Source: Butyrivibrio sp.
GTDB lineage: Bacteria; Bacillota; Clostridia; Lachnospirales; Lachnospiraceae
Length of the DNA stretch: 64,000 bases
Reading direction: 5' to 3'
Assembly (NCBI GenBank): GCA_015056625.1
Contig: SVFY01000002.1
Location: 1 to 64,000 of the forward strand
Shown here: piece by piece, positions 39,806 through 50,648 of the stretch
Layout: each line of letters opens with the position of its first letter
How positions within the stretch are numbered: the first letter of the stretch is position 1
The notes under the pieces: generated by a model
Seen by the model: the letters and a program-made list of their open reading frames with translations, nothing else
Databases searched by the model: none
What the model was told of the DNA's origin: nothing
Made by a program: the position numbers and the translations under genes

Positions 39806-41029
39806 TTATTTGTTTTTGGCTACTTCCTGCATCTTCATTGCACGAACTTTTGATGAAAGGCCAAACAGATTGATGAAGCCTTCTGCATCATGGTGGTCAT
39901 AGAGATCTCCAGTCTTGAAAGAAGCGATGCTCTCATTGTAGAGAGAATATGGAGACTTGGTACCAGCCTTGATGATATTGCCCTTGTAAAGCTTGAAGGT
40001 TACTTCACCTGTAACATATTTCTGAGTGGACTCGATAAATGCCTGCTCGGCTTCGCGAAGAGGAGTGAACCATTTTCCTTCATAAACTAGATCAGCAAAC
40101 TTGTTGCCCATATCCTTTTTCATTGTATAGGTATCGCGGTCCAAAATCAACTCTTCAAGCTGCTGATGTGCCTCGTAGAGAATGGTTCCACCAGGGGTCT
40201 CATAAACGCCGCGGCTCTTCATTCCAACTACACGGTTTTCAACGATATCAACGATACCGATTCCGTTTTCACCGCCAAGCTTGTTGAGGGTGCGGATAAT
40301 ATCGGAAACCTTCATCTCTTTTCCGTTTACAGACTTAGGAATACCGCCTTCAAATGTCATAGTAACAGTGGTTGGTGTATCAGGAGCATCCTCAGGTGTC
40401 TTGCCAAGAACAAGCAGGTGCTTGTAGTTAGGTTCAAGAGATGGATCTTCAAGTTCAAGACCTTCGTGGGAGATATGCCAGAGGTTCCTGTCACGGCTGT
40501 AGCTTGAATCTGCTGAGAATGGAAGATTGATGCCATGCTGCCTGCAGTATTCAATCTCTGACTCACGGGAATCCATTGTCCACTTGTCATTCCTCCATGC
40601 AGCGATGATCTTAATGTCAGGAGCAAGGGCCTTGATACCAAGCTCGAAACGGATCTGGTCATTACCCTTACCTGTAGCACCGTGGCAGATTGCAACAGCG
40701 CCTTCTTTTCTAGCGATCTCTACAAGCTTCTTGGCAATAAGTGGACGAGCCATTGAGGTTCCAAGCAGATACTTGTTTTCATAAACAGCGTGAGCCATTA
40801 CGCAGGGAACAACGTATTCATCGCAGAACTCATCAACAACATCAAGGATGTAGAGCTTGCTTGCACCACAGCTTATTGCTCTTTCATTAAGCCCATCAAG
40901 CTCCTCTTCCTGTCCGCAGTCAATGCAGACGCAAACAACTTCATAATCGAAGTTTTCTTTGAGCCATGGAATGATAGCAGTAGTATCAAGTCCACCAGAG
41001 TACGCAAGGATTACTTTTTCTTTAGCCAT
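39806..41029 (-). CDS. argG: Argininosuccinate synthase
   Basis: KVILAYSGGLDTTAIIPWL, GATGKGNDQIRFE. Confidence 0.98.
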   Translation of the reverse strand: MAKEKVILAYSGGLDTTAIIPWLKENFDYEVVCVCIDCGQEEELDGLNERAISCGASKLYILDVVDEFCDEYVVPCVMAHAVYENKYLLGTSMARPLIAKKLVEIARKEGAVAICHGATGKGNDQIRFELGIKALAPDIKIIAAWRNDKWTMDSRESEIEYCRQHGINLPFSADSSYSRDRNLWHISHEGLELEDPSLEPNYKHLLVLGKTPEDAPDTPTTVTMTFEGGIPKSVNGKEMKVSDIIRTLNKLGGENGIGIVDIVENRVVGMKSRGVYETPGGTILYEAHQQLEELILDRDTYTMKKDMGNKFADLVYEGKWFTPLREAEQAFIESTQKYVTGEVTFKLYKGNIIKAGTKSPYSLYNESIASFKTGDLYDHHDAEGFINLFGLSSKVRAMKMQEVAKNK

Positions 41030-41172
41030 GTTAAGGTTCCTCTTCTTTCTTTTATAAATTGATTTTTAATAAATGAATTATGGTATACTTTTGTTTGTGG
41101 CAGATTAAAATATATCAATCGCCGCTCTGAAAGATAATATAAACCCAAAATGTATAAAATGCAATAGGAATT

Positions 41173-41242
41173 TGCATAAATATTTAAAATGCAATCTTTT
41201 TATGCATAAATATTTATGTTTTCTATTGCAATATTCATTTTT
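41173..41242. promoter_or_regulatory. Putative ArgR (ARG-box) operator between argG and argC
   Basis: Direct repeat tGCATAAATATTTA at 41173-41186 and 41203-41216 (30 bp apart), plus a GCAATATTCAT element around 41227-41237. Confidence 0.6.
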
Positions 41243-41290
41243 TGGACTTATACTGAAACAAGTTATTAGTTCGAAAGAAGGGCAGAAAGT

Positions 41291-42343
41291 ATGATAAAGG
41301 TTGGAATTATTGGTTCTACAGGATACGCTGGAGCTGAGATTGTGAGGCTTATTCAGGGGCATCCAGAGGCTGAAGTTGTTTGGCTTGGGTCCAGAAGCTA
41401 CATTGATGAAAATTATAGTCGTATATATGGAAATCTTTTTGAACTTGTAGATGGTAAATGCATGGATGACAACATGGATGAGCTTTCCAAAAAGGCAGAT
41501 GTGATATTTACCGCAACACCTCAAGGGCTTTGCGCATCACTTGTTAATGAAGATATCCTTAAGAATACCAAGATCATTGATCTTTCAGCAGACTTTAGAT
41601 TAAAGGATGTTTCCGTTTACGAAAAGTGGTACAAGATCGAGCACAAGGCACCACAGTATATAGAAGAAGCTGTTTATGGCCTCTGTGAGATAAACAGGGA
41701 CAAGATAAAGAATGCCAGGATCGTTGCAAACCCAGGCTGCTATACAACCTGTTCGATCCTTACTGCATACCCACTGGTAAAAGAGGGACTCATAGATCCG
41801 GATACACTTATTGTAGATGCACTTTCCGGAGTTTCAGGGGCAGGAAGAGGAGCAAAGGTTGCAAATCTTTACTGTGAAGTCAATGAATCTGCTAAGCCCT
41901 ACGGAGTGGCAGATCACAGACATACTCCTGAAATAGAAGAGCAGCTGTCTTACGCAGCAGGGAAGCAGATGGTGATAAACTTTACTCCCCATCTTGTTCC
42001 AATGAACAGAGGAATCCTTGCTACTGAGTATGCATCTCTTGTAAAAAAGAACGGATCTCTTCCTACTAAGGAAGATATAAGAGCTGCATATGAAAAGTAT
42101 TACAAGAATGAGAAATTCATAAGGATACTTCCAGACGGCGTATATCCAGAGACCAGATGGGTTGAGGGCAGTAACTACGTTGATATCGGATTTAAGATCG
42201 ATGAAAGAACAAACAGAGTCATTATGATGGGCACCATCGATAATCTTGTAAAAGGTGCTGCTGGACAGGCTGTTCAGAATATGAACATCTTATTTGGCCT
42301 TGATGAAGCTACAGGACTTTCACTGGTTCCACTTTTCCCGTGA
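41291..42343 (+). CDS. argC: N-acetyl-gamma-glutamyl-phosphate reductase
   Basis: IIGSTGYAGAEIVRL, VANPGCYTT. Confidence 0.97.
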   Translation: MIKVGIIGSTGYAGAEIVRLIQGHPEAEVVWLGSRSYIDENYSRIYGNLFELVDGKCMDDNMDELSKKADVIFTATPQGLCASLVNEDILKNTKIIDLSADFRLKDVSVYEKWYKIEHKAPQYIEEAVYGLCEINRDKIKNARIVANPGCYTTCSILTAYPLVKEGLIDPDTLIVDALSGVSGAGRGAKVANLYCEVNESAKPYGVADHRHTPEIEEQLSYAAGKQMVINFTPHLVPMNRGILATEYASLVKKNGSLPTKEDIRAAYEKYYKNEKFIRILPDGVYPETRWVEGSNYVDIGFKIDERTNRVIMMGTIDNLVKGAAGQAVQNMNILFGLDEATGLSLVPLFP

Positions 42344-42379
42344 TGAGGAAATGATCTTATTATATGAAGAGGATTAGTT

Positions 42380-42823
42380 ATGGTTCGGGTAATGACATGT
42401 GAAGACTATGATGAAGTATATAAACTATGGATGTCCATCCATGGATTTGGCATCAGGTCTATGGACGATTCAAGAGAAGGAATCGAGAGATTTTTAAAGA
42501 GAAATCCAACCACAAGTGCTGTATATGAGCAGGATGGAAAGATAGTAGGTGCTATTTTATGTGGCCATGACGGCAGAAGAGCCTGTCTGTATCACGTATG
42601 CGTAAGCGAAGAGTACAGAATGCATGGCATAGGCAAGAAAATGGTAAATTTCTGCTGCGAGCAGCTTAAAAAGGAAAAGATCAATAAGGTATGTCTTAAC
42701 GCCTTTGTTACCAATACTGTAGGTAACAAGTTCTGGCAAAAGATGGACTGGACTCTCAGAGATGATATGAACTATTACGACTACGTATTAAATACTGAAA
42801 ATCTGACTATTTTTAACAAATAA
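42380..42823 (+). CDS. GNAT acetyltransferase inside the arg operon
   Basis: LYHVCVSEEYRMHGIGKKMV acetyl-CoA motif. Confidence 0.9.
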   Translation: MVRVMTCEDYDEVYKLWMSIHGFGIRSMDDSREGIERFLKRNPTTSAVYEQDGKIVGAILCGHDGRRACLYHVCVSEEYRMHGIGKKMVNFCCEQLKKEKINKVCLNAFVTNTVGNKFWQKMDWTLRDDMNYYDYVLNTENLTIFNK

Positions 42824-42846
42824 TCCTAAATAAACAGGAGGCTTAC

Positions 42847-44070
42847 ATGAAGATCATAGAAGGTGGTGTTACAGCTGCAAAAGGCTTTGAAGCTGCATGC
42901 TGCGAAGCTGGTATCAAATATAAAGACAGGACAGATATGGCCCTGGTTTTTTCAAAGAAGCCCTGCGTATCAGCAGGAACCTTTACATCAAATGTGGTTA
43001 AGGCTGCGTGTGTACAGTGGGATCAGAAAATAGTTGCATCAGGGGGACCCATTCATGCTGTTGTTGTCAATTCTGGAATTGCCAATGCCTGCACAGGAAA
43101 AGAAGGGTTTGACGCATGTGAAAAGACTGCAAAAGCTGTTGAGAAGTGTCTCAATGTTCCTTTTTCTTCAGTGGCTGTTGCATCTACAGGTGTTATAGGA
43201 ATGCAGCTTCCAGTTGAAAAACTTACAGTTGGAGTTGAAAAAATGAGCAGTACACTTGCTGGCAGCATCCAGGCAGGAACAGATGCGTCCAAGGCAATAA
43301 TGACTACTGATACGGTCAACAAGGAAGTTGCTGTTACCTTTGAAGCTGGCGGAACCCATGTTACTTTGGGAGGAATGAGCAAGGGTTCTGGAATGATACA
43401 CCCCAATATGTGCACTATGCTTGCCTTCCTTACAACAGACCTTGCTATAAGTAAAGCTCTTTTACAGGAGGCTGTTTCTGATGTGGTCATGGACTCTTTT
43501 AACATGATAACCGTAGATGGCGATACATCCACCAATGACACACTTCTGGTCATGGCTAATGGAGAGGCTTTAAATAAAGAGATCACAGAAAAGGGACAGG
43601 ACTACGAAAACTTTAAGGAAGCCCTTATGTATGTGTGCACTTTCCTTGCAAAGAAAATGGCAGCTGACGGAGAGGGCGCAAGCAAGCTTTTTGAAGCGAA
43701 GGTTGTAAATGCCAAGACCAAGGAAGATGCAAGAACTCTTTCAAGGGCTATTGTTGGCTCAAACCTTTCAAAGGCTGCTATTTTTGGATGCGACGCCAAC
43801 TTTGGAAGATTCCTTTGCGCCATGGGCTACTCTGGAGCAGATTTTGACCAGAATGACGTTGAGCTTTTCTTCGAAAGTCAAAATGGAAAGCTTAAGGTTT
43901 TTGATAAGGGAACACCTATTGTATTTGATGAGGATAAGGCACTTGAGATCATGAAGGCTGATGCGGTCACTGTTTTTGTGGACATGCATGAAGGCAGTAA
44001 AGAGGCTACAGCCTGGGGATGTGACCTTACTTATGACTACGTTAAGATAAATGCAGATTACAGGAGCTAA
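42847..44070 (+). CDS. argJ: Glutamate N-acetyltransferase/ornithine acetyltransferase
   Basis: ArgJ pattern, [11 protein letters not shown] cleavage site region. Confidence 0.97.
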   Translation: MKIIEGGVTAAKGFEAACCEAGIKYKDRTDMALVFSKKPCVSAGTFTSNVVKAACVQWDQKIVASGGPIHAVVVNSGIANACTGKEGFDACEKTAKAVEKCLNVPFSSVAVASTGVIGMQLPVEKLTVGVEKMSSTLAGSIQAGTDASKAIMTTDTVNKEVAVTFEAGGTHVTLGGMSKGSGMIHPNMCTMLAFLTTDLAISKALLQEAVSDVVMDSFNMITVDGDTSTNDTLLVMANGEALNKEITEKGQDYENFKEALMYVCTFLAKKMAADGEGASKLFEAKVVNAKTKEDARTLSRAIVGSNLSKAAIFGCDANFGRFLCAMGYSGADFDQNDVELFFESQNGKLKVFDKGTPIVFDEDKALEIMKADAVTVFVDMHEGSKEATAWGCDLTYDYVKINADYRS

Positions 44071-44080
44071 GGAGACTATC

Positions 44081-44980
44081 ATGGACAAGGATATGCAGGA
44101 TGTACTTAAAAAAGCTGAAGTATTAGTTGAGGCTCTGCCTTATATTCAGAAATTTAACAGAAAGATAATTGTTGTTAAGTATGGCGGAAGCGCTATGAGC
44201 AATGAGGAACTTCAAAAGAATGTGATAACAGATGTTACTCTTTTGAAGCTGGTAGGCTTTAAGCCGATTATCGTGCATGGCGGAGGAAAGGCCATAAGCT
44301 CCTGGGTTTCCAAGGTTGGCAAAGAGGCTGAATTTGTAAATGGCCTCAGGGTTACTGACTCAGAGACCATGGAAATTGCTGAGATGGTGCTTGGAAGAGT
44401 TAACAAGCAGCTGGTTACCATGGTTCAGGAGCTGGGTGTTAAGGCAATAGGTATCAGCGGCAAGGACAGCGGACTTCTCCATGTCACAAAGAAATTGTCT
44501 GGGGGCCAGGATATAGGCTATGTTGGTGAAGTAGATAAGGTCGATCCCAAGGTTCTATACGATCTTTTAGACAACGACTACCTTCCAATCATTGCTCCGA
44601 TAGGACTTGATGACAAGTTTGATACCTATAACATCAATGCAGATGACGCTGCATGTGCCATAGCAAAGGCTGTTGGTGCTGACAAGCTTGCATTCCTCAC
44701 AGATATCGAGGGAGTCTACAAAGATATCAAGGATCCATCAACATTCATTTCAAGACTTACCTGCTCAGAGGCAGATGCCCTTATAGCAAGCGGCAATATT
44801 GGCGGAGGAATGCTTCCAAAGCTTGCTAATTGTACAGATGCTGTAAGAGGTGGCGTAAACAGAGTCCATATTCTTGATGGAAGGATCGCACATTGCCTGC
44901 TTCTTGAGATCTTTACTAACAAAGGTATCGGAACAATGTTCATGGCTGACAATGATGACCTGGCAAGTGCCGGGGCTTAA
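44081..44980 (+). CDS. argB: Acetylglutamate kinase
   Basis: [19 protein letters not shown]. Confidence 0.97.
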   Translation: MDKDMQDVLKKAEVLVEALPYIQKFNRKIIVVKYGGSAMSNEELQKNVITDVTLLKLVGFKPIIVHGGGKAISSWVSKVGKEAEFVNGLRVTDSETMEIAEMVLGRVNKQLVTMVQELGVKAIGISGKDSGLLHVTKKLSGGQDIGYVGEVDKVDPKVLYDLLDNDYLPIIAPIGLDDKFDTYNINADDAACAIAKAVGADKLAFLTDIEGVYKDIKDPSTFISRLTCSEADALIASGNIGGGMLPKLANCTDAVRGGVNRVHILDGRIAHCLLLEIFTNKGIGTMFMADNDDLASAGA

Positions 44981-44995
44981 GAGGAGATTACTGTA

Positions 44996-46195
44996 ATGAG
45001 TGAAATGATGCAGAATTATATTGATGAAGCGGAAAAGGATCTTTTGCACACATATAACAGGTACCAGATAGTTTTAGACCATGGAGATGGGGTATATCTC
45101 TATGATATTGATGGTAAAAAGTATCTTGATTTTGTGTCAGGAATCGCTGTTTTTGCGCTTGGATACAATAACAAGAGTTATAATGACGCTCTTAAGGCAC
45201 AGATCGATAAGCTACTTCACACATCCAATTACTACTACAATGTCCCTGCAATTGAGGCAGCCAGAAAGATAAAAGAAGCTTCAGGAATGGACAGGGTATT
45301 CTTTACAAACAGCGGAGCAGAGGCAGTTGAAGGAGCATTAAAGGCCGCAAGGAAGTATGCATTTTTAAAGGATGGAAAAAATGATCATGAGATAATTGCC
45401 ATGAATCATTCCTTCCACGGAAGGACCTTCGGAGCCCTGTCTGTAACAGGCAATCCACACTACAGAGAAGCCTTTGAGCCAATGATCGGTAATATTAAAT
45501 TTGCTGACCTTAATGACTTTGACAGCGTACTTAGCTGTGTTACTGATAAGACATGTGCCATCATCATGGAGACAGTGCAGGGTGAGGGCGGAATTCATCC
45601 GGTTACTGAAGACTTCCTTAAAAAAGTAAGAAAGCTTTGCGATGAAAAAGATATTCTGCTTATCCTTGATGAGATTCAGTGCGGAATGGGCAGATGCGGA
45701 TATATGTATGCATGGCAGAAATATGGCATTAAGCCAGATATCATGACCACTGCCAAGGCTCTCGGATGCGGAGTCCCTGTGGGAGCATTCCTTATGACAG
45801 AAAAAGTCGGGTCAGCTTCTTTAGTTGCAGGTGATCATGGTACTACTTATGGAGGAAATCCCTTTGTTTGTGCAGCAGTATCCAAAGTTCTTGATTTATT
45901 CAAAGAGGACAATATAATAGATAATGTGAATCAGGTGGCTCCATATTTGGAGAAGCGCCTTGACGAGCTTAAGGACAAATATGAATTTATCGTAGACAGA
46001 CGTGGTATGGGATTTATGCAGGGACTTGTTTTTAACAGACATGTTTCTGATGTGATTGGTAAAGCACTTGAAAAAGGACTTATCCTTATTAACGCAGGCT
46101 CTGATATAATAAGATTTGTTCCACCGCTTGTAATTACTAAGGAGAATGTTGATGACATGATATCCATACTGGATTCATGTTTGGAGTCTTTATGA
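44996..46195 (+). CDS. argD: Acetylornithine aminotransferase
   Basis: Class III aminotransferase; FHGRTFGALSVTGN, LDEIQCGMGR. Confidence 0.96.
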   Translation: MSEMMQNYIDEAEKDLLHTYNRYQIVLDHGDGVYLYDIDGKKYLDFVSGIAVFALGYNNKSYNDALKAQIDKLLHTSNYYYNVPAIEAARKIKEASGMDRVFFTNSGAEAVEGALKAARKYAFLKDGKNDHEIIAMNHSFHGRTFGALSVTGNPHYREAFEPMIGNIKFADLNDFDSVLSCVTDKTCAIIMETVQGEGGIHPVTEDFLKKVRKLCDEKDILLILDEIQCGMGRCGYMYAWQKYGIKPDIMTTAKALGCGVPVGAFLMTEKVGSASLVAGDHGTTYGGNPFVCAAVSKVLDLFKEDNIIDNVNQVAPYLEKRLDELKDKYEFIVDRRGMGFMQGLVFNRHVSDVIGKALEKGLILINAGSDIIRFVPPLVITKENVDDMISILDSCLESL

Positions 46196-47688
46196 AACTG
46201 CGTGTTCGTATCATTTCTATAATTTTTGTTGCACTGGCCCTGGCGGGCACTTATGTTTATGCCCGCTCAGACAGGAGCATTTTTGAGGATTATTCTTTCT
46301 TTTCCCGCAATAAGACTACAGTCAGACTGTGGTATACTGATGATTCTTTGACGCCTTACCTTCAGAGTAAGGCGGTAGCTTATTCTGAGTTAAACAGCAA
46401 GGTTCGAATAGAGCCTGTCCTTGTTTCCGGCCTCGAGTATCTGGAGGCAGTTGGCAAGGCTTCTGCAAACGAAGATAACTTCCCTGATCTATATATAATA
46501 ACAAACGATTCTCTTGAAAAAGCCTATCTTGCCGGTCTTGCAAAAGAGATAGAAGACGATGGATTTTTGCTGAAGGGAGATTTCCCTGCTGCAGCACTTA
46601 ATTCTGTGACCTACAAAAACAAGAAAGTGGCTTATCCATTTTACTTTGAGACCAGCACACTGATCTACAACAAGACCTATCTTGAAAACATGGCCACTGA
46701 GAACCTTCAGTCAGAGATCGATATCCAGGAAGGCGAGGCTGCACAGGCAGAAATTGATGCTGTTGAAAGTGAAGAACCTTCTGAAGAAGAGGCTTTGGAA
46801 GTGGAGGATACAAGCTCAGAGATCACCCAGGGTATGATCGATGAGGCAGTGGCAGAGAGTCTTCCTCTCAACATTTCTGATATTCTTAAATTTGCCGAGA
46901 ACTACAACGCTCCAGAGCAGGTTGAGGCTGTCTTTGAGTGGGATGTAACGGATATTTTCTACAACTATTTCTTTGTAGGCAATTATATGAATGTAGGCGG
47001 AGACGCCGGTGATGACCTGGAACTTTTTGATATTTACAACACTGATACCATCAGCTGCATGAAGATTTATCAGCAGCTCAATCAGTTCTTTGCCATAGAT
47101 CCCAAGCAGATCGACTACGACACTATTGTTCAGGACTTCATTGATGGCAAGGCTGTATTTACAATAGCAACCACAGATATCATGAAAAAGATTGAAGATG
47201 CCAAGGCTTTAGGAGAGTGCGACTTTGAATTTGAGGTTGCAGATATGCCTGGACTTACTGATGACTTTGGCTCAAGGACAATGTCTGTTACTGAGTGCCT
47301 GGTAGTCAATGGATATTCTGAAAACTCCAGTGAAGCTGAGGAGGTTGCAAGGTATCTTTGCGGTGACAATTCAGGAGATATCTATAAGCTCAGCAATAAG
47401 CTTGCAGCTCATGATGGTGTTAACTACGAGGATCCAAGGCTCAACACTTTTGTTTCAGTTTATGCAGATTCAGTTCCAATGCCCAAGACTATAGAGACCA
47501 GCAATCTCTGGATGGAACTTGAGATCGCATTTACCAATATCTGGAATGGTGCTGACTGTAATTCTACCCTTAAGGCAGTCTCTGAGAGTATCAAGACTCA
47601 GATCACCGGAACAGAGTATACAGAGACTACGATCCCGGATCCTGATGATGAGGCTATCACCGCGGGACTTGTAGAAGATGATGATTAA
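46192..47688 (+). CDS. Extracellular solute-binding-protein-like exported protein
   Basis: N-terminal TM/signal; SBP family 1-like fold pattern; ATGA overlap with argD. Confidence 0.75.
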   Translation: MKLRVRIISIIFVALALAGTYVYARSDRSIFEDYSFFSRNKTTVRLWYTDDSLTPYLQSKAVAYSELNSKVRIEPVLVSGLEYLEAVGKASANEDNFPDLYIITNDSLEKAYLAGLAKEIEDDGFLLKGDFPAAALNSVTYKNKKVAYPFYFETSTLIYNKTYLENMATENLQSEIDIQEGEAAQAEIDAVESEEPSEEEALEVEDTSSEITQGMIDEAVAESLPLNISDILKFAENYNAPEQVEAVFEWDVTDIFYNYFFVGNYMNVGGDAGDDLELFDIYNTDTISCMKIYQQLNQFFAIDPKQIDYDTIVQDFIDGKAVFTIATTDIMKKIEDAKALGECDFEFEVADMPGLTDDFGSRTMSVTECLVVNGYSENSSEAEEVARYLCGDNSGDIYKLSNKLAAHDGVNYEDPRLNTFVSVYADSVPMPKTIETSNLWMELEIAFTNIWNGADCNSTLKAVSESIKTQITGTEYTETTIPDPDDEAITAGLVEDDD

Positions 47689-47759
47689 TCATTGAATTAT
47701 TCTTTTTAATTTAATAGAATAGATAAGCATGGATGGGGCCCTCCGATTTAGGAGGAATC

Positions 47760-48428
47760 ATGCAAAAGAAAGTATTTTTAGTTATAATTCTGGCGCTTAT
47801 ATTAACTGGATGTGCGCCATCAGGAAAAGAGATCATTCTGACAGATGCGGCAGAGGGTACATCTGTTTTGGATGAAGCAGGTTATTTAGGAACTGCCAAT
47901 GAAAGTGAGGAAGGATCCGTGGTTGATGATCCTGCTCCTTCTTTAGAAATTCATAAGGAGCCAGAAAACATATTTGTATATGTCTGCGGGGCTGTTGCAA
48001 AGCCTGGAGTTTATGAACTGCCTTCAGGCAGCCGCATTGTGGATGCAGTTGATGTCAGTGGCGGATTTACAGACGAGGCAGATAGGACTTATGTGAATCT
48101 GGCAGCCAGGCTTGATGATGGGATTAAGCTCTTTATTCCCACAGTTGAGGAAACCAGTAAGGATGCTACCGGGAAGATAGAAAGCTTTGATAAAGGCGGC
48201 AGCTCTTTTGACGAAGGCACTGGTAAAGACAGTAACGGACTTATAAACATAAATCTCGCTACTAAAGATGAACTTACACTTCTTCCGGGAATTGGCAATA
48301 GTACTGCTGAAAAGATAGTAAGTTATAGAGAGCAGCACGGATCATTTAAGTCGATAGAGGATATCATGAACGTTTCCGGGATCAAGGATAAGCTTTTTTC
48401 CAAGATCAAGGATCATATAACGGTTTGA
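47760..48428 (+). CDS. comEA: ComEA-family DNA-binding lipoprotein (SLBB plus helix-hairpin-helix)
   Basis: ILTGC lipobox, VAKPGVYELPSGSRI, INLATKDELTLLPGIGNSTAEKIVSYR. Confidence 0.9.
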   Translation: MQKKVFLVIILALILTGCAPSGKEIILTDAAEGTSVLDEAGYLGTANESEEGSVVDDPAPSLEIHKEPENIFVYVCGAVAKPGVYELPSGSRIVDAVDVSGGFTDEADRTYVNLAARLDDGIKLFIPTVEETSKDATGKIESFDKGGSSFDEGTGKDSNGLININLATKDELTLLPGIGNSTAEKIVSYREQHGSFKSIEDIMNVSGIKDKLFSKIKDHITV

Positions 48429-48448
48429 TTAGATGGAATGGTGATGTT

Positions 48449-49129
48449 ATGAGTAAAAAAGCGCTGGTTGTTGATGATGAGAAGGCAATTGTAAAAGGGA
48501 TCAAGTTCAGTCTGGAACAGGATGACATAGTTGTTGACTGTGCATATGACGGACAGGAAGCGCTTGATATGGCCAGGGCCACAGAATATGACATTATTCT
48601 TTTGGATGTTATGCTGCCTAAGCTTACAGGCTTTGAGGTATGTCAGCAGATCAGGGAGTTTTCAAATGTTCCTATCATAATGCTCACAGCCAAGGGCGAT
48701 GATATGGACAAGATCCTTGGCCTTGAGTATGGCGCTGATGACTATATAACCAAGCCCTTTAACATCCTAGAAGTAAAGGCAAGGATCAAGGCAATCATCA
48801 GAAGAACAGTGAGAACTACTGATACAGCCAAGGTCATGACCTTTGGTGATCTTAAACTCAACGAAGAGTATAGAAGAGTATTTGTTAAGGATAAAGAGAT
48901 CAACGTTACAAGCAGAGAGTATGAGCTGCTTGAACTTTTGGCGTCCACACCAGGTAAAACCTATTCCAGAGAGGAACTGCTTGAGACCATCTGGGGCAGT
49001 GATTATCCCGGTGATGAGAGAACCGTTGATGTTCACATCAGGAGACTTAGAGAGAAACTTGAGAATAATCCAAGCGAACCAAGATACGTTCGTACCAAGT
49101 GGGGCGCTGGATACTATTTCCAGGCGTGA
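48449..49129 (+). CDS. OmpR-family response regulator
   Basis: KKALVVDDEKAIVKGI, LLDVMLPKLTGFEV, winged-helix. Confidence 0.95.
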   Translation: MSKKALVVDDEKAIVKGIKFSLEQDDIVVDCAYDGQEALDMARATEYDIILLDVMLPKLTGFEVCQQIREFSNVPIIMLTAKGDDMDKILGLEYGADDYITKPFNILEVKARIKAIIRRTVRTTDTAKVMTFGDLKLNEEYRRVFVKDKEINVTSREYELLELLASTPGKTYSREELLETIWGSDYPGDERTVDVHIRRLREKLENNPSEPRYVRTKWGAGYYFQA

Positions 49130-49131
49130 TT

Positions 49132-50628
49132 ATGGACAAAACTAGTGGTTTTAAGATAAGTGGTATATATAAAAGTCTTAGAGTGCGATTCTTTGTGATA
49201 GTTTTCCTGACAGGGCTGATATCCTGTCTTGTTATGCATTCTGTCATTCTTGACAGCTATGAGAATCGTGCTGTCAATGTCAAATCAACTGAGGCACAGA
49301 CGCAGCTGCGTATTCTTGCCAATCACCTCATTGTTTCCAATTACCTTCAGGACACTTCTTCTGAGGTTATTAATGCTGAGCTTGATATGCTGGCCAATCT
49401 TTATGATGGGCGTGTGATCGTTATAAATGACGACCTTAAGGTTGTTAAGGACACCTACAACATAAGCCAGGGCAAGACCATCATTTCAGAAGAGGTGGTA
49501 AACTGCTTAAAAACAGGCTCCAAGGGAACAGTATCCAAGTACGACCAGGCAAATGGCTATATTGAGATTGTTACTCCCATCATAGAGAGTGAAGATATCG
49601 AGGAAGAGGACGTATCAGTTTCCGGAAAGGTCAGCGAGGTGGTAAGAGGTGTACTTCTCACCAGCGTTTCAACTGAGACCATTGCTGTGACTTTGGAAAT
49701 CCTTAGCAGAAGAGCGCAGATACTGGAAGTAGTTATTATTCTAATAATCCTTTTGTTTGCAGCCTGGGTTTCAATCATGCTCCTTAGGCCCTTCGACAGG
49801 ATCACAACTGCCATCAATGATGTTAAGGCTGGTTATACAGATGAACCTATTGTGGGACCTAACTATCTTGAGACTGAACAGATCATCAATGCTTTCAACG
49901 CTCTGCTCAGACGAATGAAGGTTTTGGATGACTCAAGGCAGGAATTTGTTTCAAATGTCTCTCATGAGCTGAAAACTCCCATCACTTCAATGAAAGTCCT
50001 TGCGGATTCTCTTTTGGCGCAGGAGGATGTTCCTAATGAAGTCTACAGAGAGTTTATGACTGACATAGGAGCTGAGATCGACAGAGAAGACAAGATCATC
50101 AATGACCTTCTTGCGCTTGTTAAGATGGACAAAAAAGCTTCTGGCCTTACTATAACTTCTGTGGATGTGGTCAACCTTACTGAGATCGTGCTCAAGAGAC
50201 TTCGTCCTATCGCAAGGAAGCACAATATTGAGCTGACCCTTGAGAGCAAAAGAGCTATAACAGCAGAGATAGATGAGGTCAAGATCTCTTTAGTCATTAT
50301 GAACCTTGTTGAGAATGCCATTAAGTACAACAGGGACGAGGGATGGGTCAAGGTTGAACTTGATGCAGACCACCAGTTTTTCTATGTTAAGGTGATCGAT
50401 TCAGGCTACGGAATTCCTGAGGAGTCCCTTGATCATATCTATGAGAGATTCTACAGAGTAGATAAATCAAGAAGCAGAGAGATCGGCGGAACAGGCCTTG
50501 GTCTTTCCATTGCAAGAAATGCTGTGCTCATGCACAGAGGAACCATTGATGTATCAAGTGTAGTTGACGAAGGTACTACCTTTACAGTTAAGATCCCGCT
50601 TACAAGTACACTGGCTCTTGCCAAGTGA
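49132..50628 (+). CDS. Sensor histidine kinase
   Basis: FVSNVSHELKTPITS, GTGLGLSIARN. Confidence 0.95.
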   Translation: MDKTSGFKISGIYKSLRVRFFVIVFLTGLISCLVMHSVILDSYENRAVNVKSTEAQTQLRILANHLIVSNYLQDTSSEVINAELDMLANLYDGRVIVINDDLKVVKDTYNISQGKTIISEEVVNCLKTGSKGTVSKYDQANGYIEIVTPIIESEDIEEEDVSVSGKVSEVVRGVLLTSVSTETIAVTLEILSRRAQILEVVIILIILLFAAWVSIMLLRPFDRITTAINDVKAGYTDEPIVGPNYLETEQIINAFNALLRRMKVLDDSRQEFVSNVSHELKTPITSMKVLADSLLAQEDVPNEVYREFMTDIGAEIDREDKIINDLLALVKMDKKASGLTITSVDVVNLTEIVLKRLRPIARKHNIELTLESKRAITAEIDEVKISLVIMNLVENAIKYNRDEGWVKVELDADHQFFYVKVIDSGYGIPEESLDHIYERFYRVDKSRSREIGGTGLGLSIARNAVLMHRGTIDVSSVVDEGTTFTVKIPLTSTLALAK

Positions 50629-50648
50629 TGATTTAGAACGGAAGAATT

